Source: Lotus japonicus
Lineage: Eukaryota; Streptophyta; Magnoliopsida; Fabales; Fabaceae
NCBI RefSeq assembly: GCF_012489685.1
Contig: NC_080042.1
Coordinates: forward strand, 93,894,576 to 93,958,575
Direction of reading: 5' to 3'
DNA: 64,000 nucleotides
The position numbers and the translations under genes are program-made. Under the pieces are notes generated by a model. The model searched no databases. It was not told where the DNA came from and saw only the letters and a list, made by a program, of their open reading frames with translations. Position 1 is the first letter of the stretch. The number at the start of each line of letters is the position of its first letter. Shown here in pieces: positions 11,828 through 29,346 of this stretch.

Positions 11828-13266
11828 ATTGGTTCCAGAAGTTCCTTCTCTGTGGTCTGCTCTGCTTTGGAGAAGAGAAGGAATGCAATTTTGAAGTCTG
11901 AATTTCTACAAATAATTGTCTGTCTTTTGTTGACGATTTTGATTTTTGATTAAGAGTAAACTGTCTAATGAGTAGGTTAATTTTCTTCTTCTCGAAGCCT
12001 TTGCTGTTGGCTCTCTCTACTTTGTACTAGACTGGGATGTTAGATACATCAGAATCAATCAACAATCGACTTTTTTTTTTTTCATTTTACCTTTGATTGC
12101 TCGTCTTCATTACAACGCTTATTTGCAAAAAAAAAATCAGAATATTCACTCACAGTATTGGGAGTTTTTCAAGAATTTGTCATATTATCATATGAACTTA
12201 TGAATTAAATTAAACTAATTAAAAAATCACCCCACTCAATGTTAGTTGTTAGTAAATTAGTCCTCCTTAGCTTTGAACCTTTGACTCACTCACAACTTGA
12301 TAAGAACATATTTGAATAAAGAGTTTTATTGAGAAATCATTTGAATAAAAATGTATCTGAGTGAACAAATGCAAAGATAATTTGATAATAGCATATGTCA
12401 TGTTGTAATTTATGAATGATATATTTGACGTTACAAGTTATTCTTTGACGTTACAAGTTATTCTTTAAGATTTCAAATCTAGATCAAAACCTAATTACAA
12501 TTGTGATTTGGATAAATTTCAAGTTTAAAGGAAAAACTCTTCCATTGATATATAAAAAAATGAAGAGATTAAATCATGAAAGAACAAACATAATTCGTAA
12601 ACATCTATTTTGTCCCCTTAAGTGGGTTAACCCAACTCAAATTAGTGTCCTCTATGTGACTTTGCACTTATTGAGAGTTTTTTTAATTACACTTGAAATA
12701 AATTTATTGAGAGTCTAGAACAAAAGAAACCAACAACTGTGGTACTCAATGAACCACTGGTATTTTTCAAAACAAAAAAATAAATCCCACTGAGTCCAGT
12801 AAAAACAACTACGGACTTTATGTTAATTAGGTATCCCAAACTAAAGATTCATGTCACGTGACAATATCAAATGGAAAACATATGAAGACATAAATTGACA
12901 TAAAAATGTAACACAGGAAAACATGAGGAAGTTTCCGCATGAAAGGAAAATCTGGATCAGTTTCAAAGCATAATTAACATTGCAAATTTCTGGGATAGTT
13001 TCAAAGCATAATTAACACGGAGAAATTCTAAAACTTTTATGAGTAATATTCTCAATGCTAAGGCATTAGCTACGTAATAATTTCTCGTTTGAGCTGTGGG
13101 AACTGGATTACATTCAAAGAACTAGTTGCAAGAGCAATTGAGCACTTTCCAAAACCCCACTTTCCAAGTGCCAGTTGAAAGTCAAGTGTAAATAAGTTAA
13201 CGATTACAATTTCACCATAACAATAAGCATACAGGAAGCATACAGGGTTTCTGGAAGGCTCAGACT
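11828..13266. other. Intergenic region between two convergent genes
   Basis: It holds the 3' UTR of the E2 gene and, at the right end, that of the THUMP gene on the other strand. A 20-bp direct tandem duplication (TTTGACGTTACAAGTTATTC twice) lies at about 12425-12465. No further gene or well-formed transposon was recognised. Confidence 0.5.
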
Positions 13267-16200
13267 TTACTTTGATGTCAACTCCCTCAGATTGTACTTT
13301 GATAATTCCTTATATTTCTCAATGATCCCGATCAGGCATACAGTCTGTCAAGTAAAAGAAGATGCATTAGTTCTAATTCAAACTGATACAAAACATAGTA
13401 AGGTGCATGGCCAACAGCATGGCTTTCTTACCCTAGCAATTTCAACTACTATGGTTTTATCAGGATTTTTTAGATCAACTTTATGGGGTCCAGGAACTGA
13501 CTTCGCCACAGCATCAATGATTTCCATCCTGTCAATACCAGTATTTGCCCTGGCTTCATACATTACAGCAAACTGCACACAAATAAACTGGTCAAGCTAC
13601 ACAAAAAAAGGATTCTGTCATAGAAAGAACTTAGCATAAAATTTTGTTGACAAACACTTGAATGTAGGGACAAGTAATCAGATACATAATAGTGCATTTA
13701 AAAAGAGAGTTAAAAAAACTTTTAAAGATAGTAAAGCAAGCTTTCCAAGAGTGTTGCCATTAGCAGCATTCCAAAAGAAAATGTAAAGCAAACTTTCCAA
13801 GAATTGTTAAATAGTTCATTGTACTATTAATAAACCTACTGAGCTTTGTTAATTCACAATAATAACACTAGCAGCATTTGGGTAATCTGGAATGCATGTT
13901 CAAAAGAAAGCTAAGGGATACTAATACACCATATTACCTTGAGTGGTTTTTGAGTTGGCACAGGAAAATTCTGTTCCACAAGAGGTTTGATTGCTCTTGA
14001 AATTTCCTCCTTTGAAGCATAACAGGACACTTCGATTGGCAACATTCTCAAAATAAACCTACAGGTAATCAACACTGCATCAGTGTTTTCTGTGTGCATG
14101 TTCGTTTTTCTTGTAATAGAAACTAAAACTATATACCTTGACATATGTTTTCTTGTCGATGCTGCTGATGTCACTATTCGATGAACTATATCCTTGGGAC
14201 TTTTATCTCCATCTTTCTTCCGCATTTGAATAAATACTACACCATTACAACCTGATTCGAGCTTTACAAAGCGCCTCTGTGTAGATAAAAAAAGTCTCTT
14301 AGAATAAATACACAAATGAAGGAGGAAAGGTGAAACAAAGAGTAGGGGCAAGTATTAGCCCCAGTGTCCCCAAGTTATAATCCAATGCACGAACTAAAGA
14401 ATTAGGCAATAGGTGTATTGTTTTGCTATAAAATAAAAATTACTCTTCACCCAAAAAGTTAATATCTCGTGAAGAAAAATGATAAATATAAAGGGAGATC
14501 CTGCTACAAATTACTTAGTAAAAGCTGAAAGTGGTGTTTTAGATAACCAGATGATTCTACTCCTAAAGTCAATAATAGTCCCCAAACTGGAACACCGTTG
14601 ATGAAGAAGTCAACAAGTAAATATGTTGTTCCAGAACTATTTTGAAATCTAGAGGGTAATATGTAACACAAAATTTTCCATCTACTCGGTCATAAAAAGG
14701 ATAGGTGGCAGAAAACTCAGAAAGCAGGGAGACAATAAAAAGAATGCAGTATGTATGCTGTTACCATTAGAAGAATGACAGAAACAAAGATAGGAGGATT
14801 TTTATCTTTGTATTTTCAAACTCCAAAGACCTCAGCATTAGTTGCATGTGTAGAAAATTATGAGAAAAACCGTTATCATCAGATAGGCCACAAAAATGAT
14901 TGAGTGAAGCCAGAAAATATAAGAAACATAAGATCTGTGAATTAAGCTTTTGACAGTAACAATACAATAATATACAGAAAACTGATCATATTAAGTCACC
15001 TTTTTCTTGTCTCCCAATTCTCTGAGTTCTTCATCAATTAACGTATCAATAGACTTCTCCACTTTATTACTTGAATCCTGCACTGGAACATTTGTTTTGC
15101 AGCACTGTTTCACAACTGGTAGCTCATTAGCTGTCTTAGTCTTAATATTGTCATTGTCTCCTTCATTATCATCAGTTTTATTTCCCGCGGCGGCATGCAC
15201 ATCATCAATTTTATGAGGATTTTCTTTTCCTCCAATTTCATTGTCATGACCGGCATTCTCATTAACAGAACTATCCATTTTTGGCATTTTGTCCCCATTT
15301 GCCTCATCTCCCTCAGCTTTTTCACCAATACCGGCATCCTCATCAACAGAACTATCCAGTTTCGGCTTTTCGTCTCCTTTCGCCTCGTCTCCCTCAGTTT
15401 TTCCACCAATACCCGCATTCTCATCAACAGAACTATCCAGTTTCGGCTTTTCGGCCCCATTCGCTCCCACAGCTTTTTCACCAATACCGGCATGCTCATC
15501 AACAGAACTATCCAGTTTCAGCTTTTTGTCCCCATTCGCCTCGTCTCCCTCCCCAACCTGAACTTGCACCTCCTCCTCATCATCCTCATCATCACCACTA
15601 CTAGAAGAGTCAGAATCTGCAAACGTAATTTTTTTATTTTTAGGCCTATTAAGTAACTCTTTCACACTTAAGTGTTCCCCATCAACTAGGTCTTCATAAA
15701 ACTGCAATAAAAATCAAAAGCATGATATCACTTTACTGAGAAGATAAAATGAGAATACCATCCCACTAAATGTGAAATACAAATCAAGAGTAATTCGAAT
15801 GAGAAAACATTCAAACCTAAATTATTCCAGCTGAATAACAAAGAAAAAGAAGAAAAGGAAAAGATTAAGAATAAATCTACAATGAACAATCTCTGTCTTC
15901 CTCAAAAGGCATAAAAACAACGAAAGGAACATAAAAACAACTTGCATTAACAGAAACTTGCACTTGTATAAATTGGCATCATTAAGAATCACTTGGTATA
16001 TCCTAAAAAATGCTGAAGAAAATTCAATAATGTATTTTTCATATAATGCTTCAAATAAAGCTCATCTCTTAATCTCTTGGCCCCTACTTTTAAGGAAACG
16101 GCAAACTGAAACATGAGCCTTCCACAGAAGCAACTCAGCAAGAGATTCCTTCTGTGTAAGCAGAACCATAGTGCAATCCAAATTTCAAATTCAGTATATT

Positions 16201-16626
16201 ATTTCATTCTCTCTGCGCGCTCTGTAATCCTCTTCTTCCAACAACTTAAACAAAGGAATATACTAATCGATTGATTTCCAGCTGAATATACTAATTGCAG
16301 TTGGAAACAGAATGAAAGAGATAAAATAAAATTGAGATGGTGCCTTACGGATTCAAGAATATTGAGAGCTTCACGTGAGGCTTGGTGTTCCCTTCCTCCT
16401 TCACAAGTGATGAAAACCCCTTGTACTCCAGGGTGTAATGGATACGAACCCTTCTTCACCGGCTTCTGAAAATTTTCATACAAAACAGGGTTAGCACTGC
16501 AGTAATCGAATAACAGAGAGAGAGTGAGGGAAAAGTGATGAACAGAGCAGAGACATTGTGAGGGAGGTAGCGTTTTCTCTTCCTCCCACCGGCGGCGGCG
16601 GCATCGCCTTTACCCTCGGACGCCAT
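13267..16626 (-). CDS. THUMP domain protein, TAN1/THUMPD1 family
   Basis: The family (yeast Tan1, human THUMPD1) binds tRNA and is needed for N4-acetylcytidine at position 12 of some tRNAs, together with the Kre33/NAT10 acetyltransferase. Seven exons on the minus strand, 16626-16555, 16465-16349, 15701-15000, 14276-14137, 14058-13938, 13572-13432 and 13344-13267, give 456 aa. Parts in order: a basic start (GRKRKRYLPHN); an N-terminal block with HPGVQGVFITCEGGREHQAS that is diagnostic of the family; a long acidic, low-complexity insert in exon 3 with a 27-residue tandem repeat; and a C-terminal THUMP domain (about 300-445) with RFVKLESGCNGVVFIQM and a closing NPDKTIVVEI strand. The acidic insert is much longer than in yeast. 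Function is by family; the insert is probably disordered. Confidence 0.88.
15240..15560 (-). repeat. 81-bp coding tandem repeat, four units, in the THUMP gene
   Basis: The complement of LDSSV recurs with starts at about 15263, 15344, 15425 and 15500, spaced 81, 81 and 75 bp. Each unit encodes about 27 residues built as DEANGDKxPKLDSSVDExAG plus IGEKAEG. The spacings are multiples of three, so the reading frame is kept. Confidence 0.9.
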
Positions 16627-18041
16627 GACACACAACAAAACAGGTTAGTTCGAAGCAAGTGAAGTGACCAGTGCTTATTATCTCGGTGAATTCTTTTTTT
16701 AATTGCACTTTTGTCACCTAAGTTACCAACTTGTGATTATTTAGTCCCTATACTTTTTTAAGTTATGTTAAGATTACAAGTCACTATTTTCAGGTAAAAA
16801 TAATCTAACTATTTTCATATTATATTGACTTTGCAATATGTACTTAACTATTGACTTAATGTGTTGTTTTCTAATCGATCTTGGAGTGTTAACACGTGAT
16901 TTACGTGTTAATGCATCGGTTGTACTTGAATATAAAATGTGATTTTCGATATTCGAGAGAGTTAATCTTATAACCTACCGGATGTGAGAATATCTTGAAA
17001 AACCAAAAAATTAGTTGTGTTGAAAGACATTTTGGTTATTTTACTCAGTGCAAACATTATATTATATTTTGGTGTATTGTGTGACCAATCTCACAGATTG
17101 TACTTCGTTCTTTGATTATCTCATTCCAACTCAAACAGGATTATCTCAATGGAAAATGTATTTGGTTTAAACAAAAAAAAAGGGTCAATGTCTCTACTCT
17201 CTACCAACTTGCTAGCTTGAGGACGAAGAACAAACATTCAGGAAGCTCAAGGAGCGGAATGGGGGCACTTACACTCGAATGTGAATATTTGAATATTTGT
17301 ATAATTATTTTTCTTATTTTCAAAAGCGCATCCATTAACAATTTTATTCATCAATGCTTGCATGCATTTGTAGAAATAACAATTATTATAATGTCCTACC
17401 TAGACCATTCTTCCATTCATTTTTAAGATCCCTACACATATCTCTAAATTACTAATAACTTCTCTCATGCAATGCTTCATAACTCTTTAGAAAACCAATT
17501 ACTCTTCCCAAAAAATATTAAATTCTTTTCATACCTAGGTCACGAAGTATATCTGCAAATATTGAGAAGCACGTTAGTCAGGCAGATCAGGTTGCATGAT
17601 CATCAATTCTGCAGTTGATGTGATAATCTCGGGAATCAATAGTTCCAAGCAAACACAAGTTGAGACCTCTTATAATCAATGTAATATAGTGTCAGGAGTT
17701 TAAGCAATTACTCCTAACACTATTATTCATTGAATAGAAGAGATCTCAGCTGATGTGTGATTTAAAAGCCATCATCTTTTTTTTTTTGTACATTGGAAGA
17801 TATTAAAGCCATCATCTCTAAGTAATACCAATTACCAACTGATAAGAAATCCATGCCAGTAAAAAAAATTACATTAATTATATAAATGAACATTGATCAA
17901 AGAATAGACGAAACCTTCCTTTACACAGAGAGACATAAAATAGAAAGAACATATAATTTACAGGGCTATGTGTGTATATATATATTTCAATCAATATATA
18001 TATAAATAATTTATAGCAGGTGTACCAACCCTATTCACATT
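16627..18041. other. Intergenic region between the THUMP and HKL genes
   Basis: Promoter of the THUMP gene at the left and 3' flank of the HKL gene at the right. It contains the foldback at 17653-17758 and a (TA)n stretch near 17970-18005. Short open frames near 17112-17426 have no recognisable similarity. Confidence 0.5.
17653..17758. ncRNA. Foldback with 47-49-nt arms and a 10-nt loop (miRNA-like or MITE)
   Basis: Left arm 17653-17699 and right arm 17710-17758 are near-complementary around the loop TTAAGCAATT. Paired blocks include TAGTGTCAGGAGT with ACTCCTAACACTA and GAGACCTCTT with AAGAGATCTC. There are about six mismatches and a small bulge. The arm length and short loop fit a plant miRNA precursor, but a small foldback transposon would look the same. 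I recognise no known miRNA in it. Confidence 0.4.
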
Positions 18042-22837
<4,796 letters not shown>

Positions 22838-23066
22838 GTCCGCGATCGATCAAGCTACATCGTACGACGCCGCTTCCACACTCTCCTCCGATTGCTCGAC
22901 GCAGCAAAACGTCGACGTTTTAACATGCACGCGGGTGCTTCAACCAACCTCAGTCCGCAACAAAACAGGCAGGAAATCTTTCTCTAACACGGTTGCGCTC
23001 GGACGAAGCAAGCAAGTCGCCGGCGGCGAGTGGATTCTCCGGCGAACGGAACCGGAAAAGTGCAGA

Positions 23067-23105
<39 letters not shown>

Positions 23106-24141
23106 AGGCGGCTTGTGATGTGTTGTTGGAAGGAGAACCGGTATGGGTGGGAAGTTTTATAAGGAATATGAAAAGACGGATTTGCCCTTGAAGAGTTTAT
23201 GAAATGACGGATTTGTCACGGTATCTCAACACGATCTTTTTACCGTTTATGAGAGATTTTGAGGTTAATGACAAGTTTGACTTGTGCTCACTCTTTCTCT
23301 TTCTCTTTCTCTTTCTCTTTCTCTATCCTTCTACTTCTCCCAAGAATGTAGTATATATCACATGCAAAATATCTATATCTTTATTTTGCTTCCACTTTTA
23401 TTATGTTTTCCACATCACGTTTTTATTACTATACTAGTTTTTTATTTTTATTTTTCAAACCCGTATCAATCCATCAATATTTAAGAATCATAAAATATGT
23501 CAACTTGAATTGAATTGACACAACACAATTTATCTGATTTTACCATTTTTGTAATAAAAAATAAATTAAAATATTACTTGAGGAGAAATTTATGATTTTT
23601 TTTCGAGTATCGGAAATATATGATCACACTGATATAGGTTAATCAATCAGATTTTGAAAAATTTTAAATGTATTAAATAAAGTTAATTTAATTAATAAAC
23701 CTTTAAAATTACACTTTTATTGCATTGAAATTAAACTCAAATTACTTATTTATTGATTTTTGGGTGTCTATCTAATTTCATTAAGTAATATTACAGGTTC
23801 GAGTTAAGATTGTTTTCCCGCAAACAATATGGTTAAAAAAAATTGAAGGTAATGGTAAAAATAATATAACAATTTAAATAAAATCCGAAATGATGGAGAA
23901 AGAAAGCATAAAATAAATATACGATAATTTTCATATTTATTATTTAATTACTATTTTTATTATATAATATTATATTAATAATATGTTAGTTTTAATTTTA
24001 GTGATACTTTATAATTTTCTTTTCTTTTTTTGGAAAAACTATATAATAACAAGAACAACTAGATAAAAAAATAACAAATCCCTTAAAATAAAGAATTCTA
24101 ACTCCAAATGAAGAATCTTCAAATAGTGAACTTCAATCATT
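22838..24141. other. HKL promoter and AT-rich intergenic DNA
   Basis: Upstream of the HKL start are a (GA)n run at about 23072-23099 and a (TTTCTC)n run at about 23291-23325, both candidate leader or promoter microsatellites. From about 23,500 to 24,100 the DNA is AT-rich with no recognisable feature. Confidence 0.55.
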
Positions 24142-24330
24142 CTCAAGCTCGTGCAGTCGCGCCCAGCTCTACAAGACAATTTGCCGCCGTGTTGCACTCC
24201 CTAAGAACCCACTTAAGCCACCTTCCAATCCATCCTTCACCAATCTCTAATGTCCTCCAAGAGAGGGCAAAACCTTCGGAATCCATAAGCTTCGTACAAT
24301 TTATTACCAAATTAGTACTGTTAAAAGTAT
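24142..24330 (-). pseudogene. RNase H-like C-terminal fragment (LINE remnant)
   Basis: On the minus strand one frame reads WLKWVLRECNTAANCLVELG before a stop at 24142. This fits the closing (V)LREGNxxADxLAKLG motif of plant RVT_3/RNase H-like domains. Only about 60 residues are readable, and upstream similarity fades. It is a short dead piece of a non-LTR element, unrelated in position to the fragment at 232-510. Confidence 0.5.
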
Positions 24331-27300
24331 GAATTTAAACTTTAAATTAAAATAATTATATAACGTAAACAAGTTTGTGTTGAAATAATTTCAAATTATT
24401 TTATACTTTTAATAATTATATTCTTTCTAAGACAATAATTACCTTCTTTATTATTGAGCATACATTGTCCCTTTCTTAATTAAATTCTTATTGTAGTTTT
24501 TTAATTCTTTTTTTTAAATGTAGTTTTTTAATTCTAAAAAGACATATATATTGGCTGATGAAATTTTCATTTCATGTGATTATTATTATTATGTTTTAAA
24601 ACTTAATTAAAGTGGGTACTCAGTTAACCCCTTAACACAAAAAACTATATACACTAAACACCATTAAGCTTTGCTAACAAAAAATACACTACATTTGCCT
24701 TAAAGGTGTTCTGGATTATTTTTGTCTTTTTGATAGAGTCCCAAACTAGAAAACAGGCATATGACATGGTTCTTGTCTTTATTATTAACTTCATGACAAC
24801 ACTAACCTCCTTTTAATATATTGTAGGGTAGCGATATTACACAAGCCCTATTTCAATTATTTGTATTTATAAATATTTTCATTGATTAACTACTTGTGAA
24901 GGTCTGATTTTTCAATCTTATATAACAGCTCAGTTATTCACGCTTTCAGTCATTTTAATTCATTTGTATCAAATTTGCGTTTTTGAGTACAAGTTTTTTT
25001 TTTGAAACTATGTTTTCTCCAACCTACACAAAGAGAGAAAAGGTAAGTGAAATAGATTTTTACTATATCTTCAACCCATTAAACACAAACTCACAAACAT
25101 ATAAACTGAGGGGTAATATTCTAGCTACCACGTTAAACTCAACGTTTATAGACAATTAATTGAATATAAATTCCAGCACTCTATAACACTATGTTTGTTT
25201 GTTGAGGTTTAAGAGGATGGAAATTAGTGAGAAGGAAATATGCCTTGAAAATAAATTTATATTCCTTTAATTTTAGTTTTGCTCCCAAATTCTATTTCAA
25301 CTATTTCTGCCTATTTTCACATCTACATTTAAAGAAAAATATAAGAGTTGGAGTTGAGTAATACAAGCAATACAATATCTTAATTTTTTTCTGTCACCCA
25401 TTATTTATAGTTATGAAATGTATGTATGTAAATTTTACTTACCTCTAAATTAATGAGCTTCACTCTCAATATATATAATGATATTCTCATCAACTGTGAA
25501 TGAAAACTTTTAAATGTTTTTTATTATATATTTTTAACCATAAAATTTGAAAATACATAAGACTCAGTTTTTGTTTTTGGTCGACATAAGACTCTGTTTA
25601 ACCAGCTCATTGCCATTGCAAATCGCAGGCACGCTCGTAGTTCGAAAAAATTGATCGTGGTTCAACGTTCAAAGTATGAAAAGAAAAAGAAAAGGGCAAG
25701 ACTGTAATCTCATAAATTGCTGAGTGGGTTTGTCTCTCAGTCTCAGCAGCACACATGTACTGGTTTCCAACTTCCAAGCCAACATAATTTATTTCCAAAA
25801 TAAGTACATTTGTTCTCAAACCGTGTTTTTATTTACATTTTTTTTTGAACTCTTAGTTGGTTTAATTTAAGTGGGTTTGAAAAATAATTATTTCAATCTT
25901 TTTAATCTTAATTCAACAATTTAAGCTTTTAGAATTAGTTCATGCTTCGAATTTTCAGGACTGAACATCTATCAATGATCTGTATACGAGTAGTGTGCAA
26001 TAAACAGATTTATGACGTGTTAAACATACAGTTTTAGAATTCACGAGAGATCACTCTATTTGTTATGAAGACTATTTTAGTTGCATTTTAAGTCAATGTG
26101 AAACTTGAAACACAAGTAGATGTAAGGCAAAATCATGGAAGTTACCCTAACTTTTATGGTTCTTCATTATAATTTTAACTTTATTATGATTTTTCGCTGT
26201 GTATCTAAACATGCACCGCTCTAACAGTGAATCACTGTGAGAAAGTGAGTTTTGTTTATTTTATTTAAAAAAAAAAGGAGGAGACAGAAACGGCGACGGT
26301 AGCTGCGTATTGGAGTCCGTACAGTAGCAGCTGGCATCCGCTAATTCCAGCTGTGATTTCAGAGGCACCAGCACAACTAAAGCTAAAAATCCCACACGCA
26401 GCGTAGCAGTACTGTTCTTTTCCCCTGCCCCTCCCTATGTTTTAACTTTTAACTTTGTTTGCTTCTCAAATCCAAAAAAAAAATGTGAGAATACAAATTA
26501 AATAACACAAAATCAATTAAAGATTAATCTATTAACTCAATATCATGTATGCATGTTATTCTTTCAAAATATATATAATCTTCCTATACATTAAGTTATT
26601 TATTGTTGCAGAACAGATTATGAGTTTATGAAAAATAAAATCACATTGATTTTGCATTCACAATCACAGTGTACGGAAGAAAGTTTGGTGGTTTTGTTGA
26701 TTGTGGGGGAAATCATTAAATAAAGTCTGTCTGTGTTATGTGGTTTGATTTTTGTCGACTGAGTTGAGTCACGAGATTTTCTGAGTATCATTCATATTGA
26801 TAATGCTTACATTGCATACATACATTGCTGCAGTAGTGATGAACAAGGAATGATCGTGACCGTACATTTAACAAGTGTGTTTGTTTATGCAAAGACACCA
26901 AATTAAAATGAAAGGGTTTCTGGCTGCTCTAAAACATGAGGGAGTCATTTTAGAAGATAAAGTAAGAAATTGCAAATATTAAGAATTTATAAAATTTAAT
27001 AAAACAACTTAATTAACTATTGTGAATTGTGATGACTTATTTTACCTTTAAATTTAGAAGAGTCGGATCCAAAATGAAACCATTTGAGTTGAGTTGACTA
27101 CACCTACCCTTTTACTAATTAATATATATATGTTCGTTGGGCTTCCCTCCCCCGCGCACCGTTTTCATGTACAATTCTAATAAAACACGTGCTCACAATT
27201 CACTGTATTTTTTGTTTGGAAAAAACTCAAAATTCAGCGTGGCCTACAGCTAAAAGAGCAAAAATTGATTGGATCTTCAGTGACCTGTGATGAGGCCCAT

Positions 27301-27690
27301 ATGAAAGTGACACCAAAGTCTAGTTAATTAATCAAAATTGTAATTCACCCTCCCACCTTTACATCCCATGCGCAATATATCAAATATTTCATGGACATAT
27401 AATGTAGATGAAAAAGGTTGATGGGATTTGATATAATATAATTCCTTTTTTGGGCACGCTAGAATTAAACAACTTGTCATGCTCATTAATTTTTTTCATG
27501 ATTTATAAGTTACATACATTTGCATATGAAAACCACCATGATTACACGACGTCAAAAGGAGCGTGGAACAGACATTTTTGGATTAATTCAATATTTTGAT
27601 GAACCTAATTAAAGGGGAGTTGACGCGTGCAACGAGCGCTTAAAAACATTTCTTCATTTTCGAATGAATAATGTTTAGTTGACATATCAA
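24331..27690. other. AT-rich intergenic stretch with a GC-richer island
   Basis: No coding gene could be supported in this 3.4-kb stretch. At about 26275-26435 is a distinctly GC-richer patch in AT-rich surroundings, with no long open frame. It contains the partly inverted words GGTAGCTGCGT and ACGCAGCGTAGC, which suggests the core or ends of a decayed DNA transposon. Scattered short frames elsewhere show no recognisable similarity. Confidence 0.45.
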
Positions 27691-27824
27691 TTCCACCTTC
27701 ACCTTGTAAGATTGAGTAGAAATGAAAGAGAAATGAATAGTATGATTTGTGATGTGAGAGAAAATACAAAGAGAGATAAAAAGAAAAATATGTGGAAATT
27801 ATATGGAAGAGAAAGTGAAGTGTG
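27690..27824 (+). mobile_element. Truncated copy of a purine-rich MITE family
   Basis: The stretch shows GTGATGTGAGAGAAAATAC, AGAGAGATAAAAAGAAAAA and the right end GAAGTGTGTAT, matching the internal and right-end words of the neighbouring copy at 27842-27998. The left terminus is not recognisable. Confidence 0.45.
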
Positions 27825-27841
27825 TATAATAATGTTATGTT

Positions 27842-27998
27842 CACACTTCTAAAATGAGGTGGAGAGAGGTGGAGGAGGAGAGAGATAGGAAAAAAAGAAA
27901 AAGTAAGAGAAAGAAAATATGAGATGTGATAGATGTTAAGAGGAGAGAGATAAAAATAAAAATAGTTGAAAATGAAGTGTTTAAAACATGAGGTGTGT
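27842..27998 (+). mobile_element. Purine-rich MITE, CACAC(T/C)TC termini
   Basis: Starts CACACTTCTAAAATGAGGTG and ends AACATGAGGTGTG, giving imperfect terminal inverted repeats. The inside is almost pure A and G on this strand. A close relative lies in opposite orientation at 35830-35992. Confidence 0.6.
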
Positions 27999-29169
27999 AT
28001 ATATCATTGTTGATTTGGTAAAGTAAAATGTTAATTAGCCAAGTGGTTTTAGAGTTTAACTCTCACATTTACACATGTTCCTCTGTAGTAGTACGTAATA
28101 AAATTTTAGTTGGTAAACAATTTTTTTAGAAGAAAATTTTAATAATTAATATAAAAGATAATATTAACATTATCGAATAATAATTCAAGTGATATGAACT
28201 GGTAGACATATAAATTGAGAGGAGAGATCTAAGAATCATGGAAAGTTATAACTTATCTTCGTGATCTAATGTATGAGAAGAAGAAAAAAAAAAGTATTAA
28301 CAAATCTCACATTTTTTTAAGGAGTTGTCTAAATGACCCATAAAAAAATTTGGGTTAAATAACCAATTATCCAATCACATTGAAGATAAGTGAGTCCAAA
28401 TTTTCTCATAGGTCATTTACACAACTTTTTTGAATGAAGATATCTTCACATTTTTTAATTGACATCAGATCATATCCTTTCAAATATGAAATGATGTGAT
28501 TAAATCCTCATCTAAAGTAAAATAGTCGACCTTTGTCATTATGAAACAAGTTTTTTGTTTGTTACTGTGTTTAACTTTTTATAGTTAATTAATTTTTTTG
28601 CACTACGTTGCTTTTGTTTTTTTTTGGTCAAATCTTTTGTTTTTATCAACCATTGATTTTTTTTTGTCGCATCAACCATTGATTTCAAAACTACATCTCT
28701 TCGCCTCGTGGGCTACAAACAAAGAAGCCCATTCTTTTTTTCACGTCAAAAAGCCCATTCTCTTCCATAGAACGTTGAGCAATCTTGCATGCTCATTAAA
28801 TGTTTTTTGACAACTCATGGTCATTAAATTGATCTCAAGGGTATTGACTAGCCAAAAAAAGGAAAATTGATCTAAAGGATGTAACACATATTGATGAAGG
28901 TCATGTGTAAAAACTCAAGAGATGATTTAAAGTTAAACTATTCCTCCTTCTATTTAAGGTTGAAATTAACTGTGTTGTCAACATAGAGTATTTTGTTTGA
29001 AAGCCTTGACATAGAGAAAAGAGATTGGTAATTTGATGATTCCGTACGTATACTTATTGAAAAGTTTCTCCAACTTTGTCCTTACACTATGGCCTCGCTT
29101 TGTTTTTCCTAAAACAAAAGTTGCGTCATGTGGTGGCAACATGTTATTGTTGATTTTCAGTTGTAAGCC
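27999..29169. other. Intergenic, AT-rich
   Basis: No gene recognised. Near 28645-28755 short words are doubled (ATCAACCATTGATTT and AAGCCCATTCT each twice), a small local duplication. Confidence 0.45.
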
Positions 29170-29306
29170 TGTTTGGTTTTCAGTTGGGTGAATGTGAAAG
29201 CACATCCACTCAACTCACAAGTGCATTCCATTGGCTGAATGTGTATTGGAAATCGTGATATCGAATTCCAATACTTCAAACCGATTTCCTAACTGAAAAC
29301 CAAACA
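29170..29306. mobile_element. 137-bp inverted-repeat element (hAT-like MITE candidate)
   Basis: TGTTTGGTTTTCAGTT at 29170-29185 and its exact complement AACTGAAAACCAAACA at 29291-29306 bound a non-coding 105-bp core. The terminal words resemble hAT-type MITEs of dicots. No matching 8-bp duplication was found, so the superfamily is uncertain. Confidence 0.6.
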
Positions 29307-29346
29307 AACACTATCATGTTAAGAATCATGTTTATAATTAAGGTTG

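Noticed and set aside
15195..15656. Long + strand frames opposite the THUMP gene (up to 153 codons)
   Set aside because: They are antisense shadows of the 81-bp coding repeat; the minus frame has family similarity and spliced neighbours.
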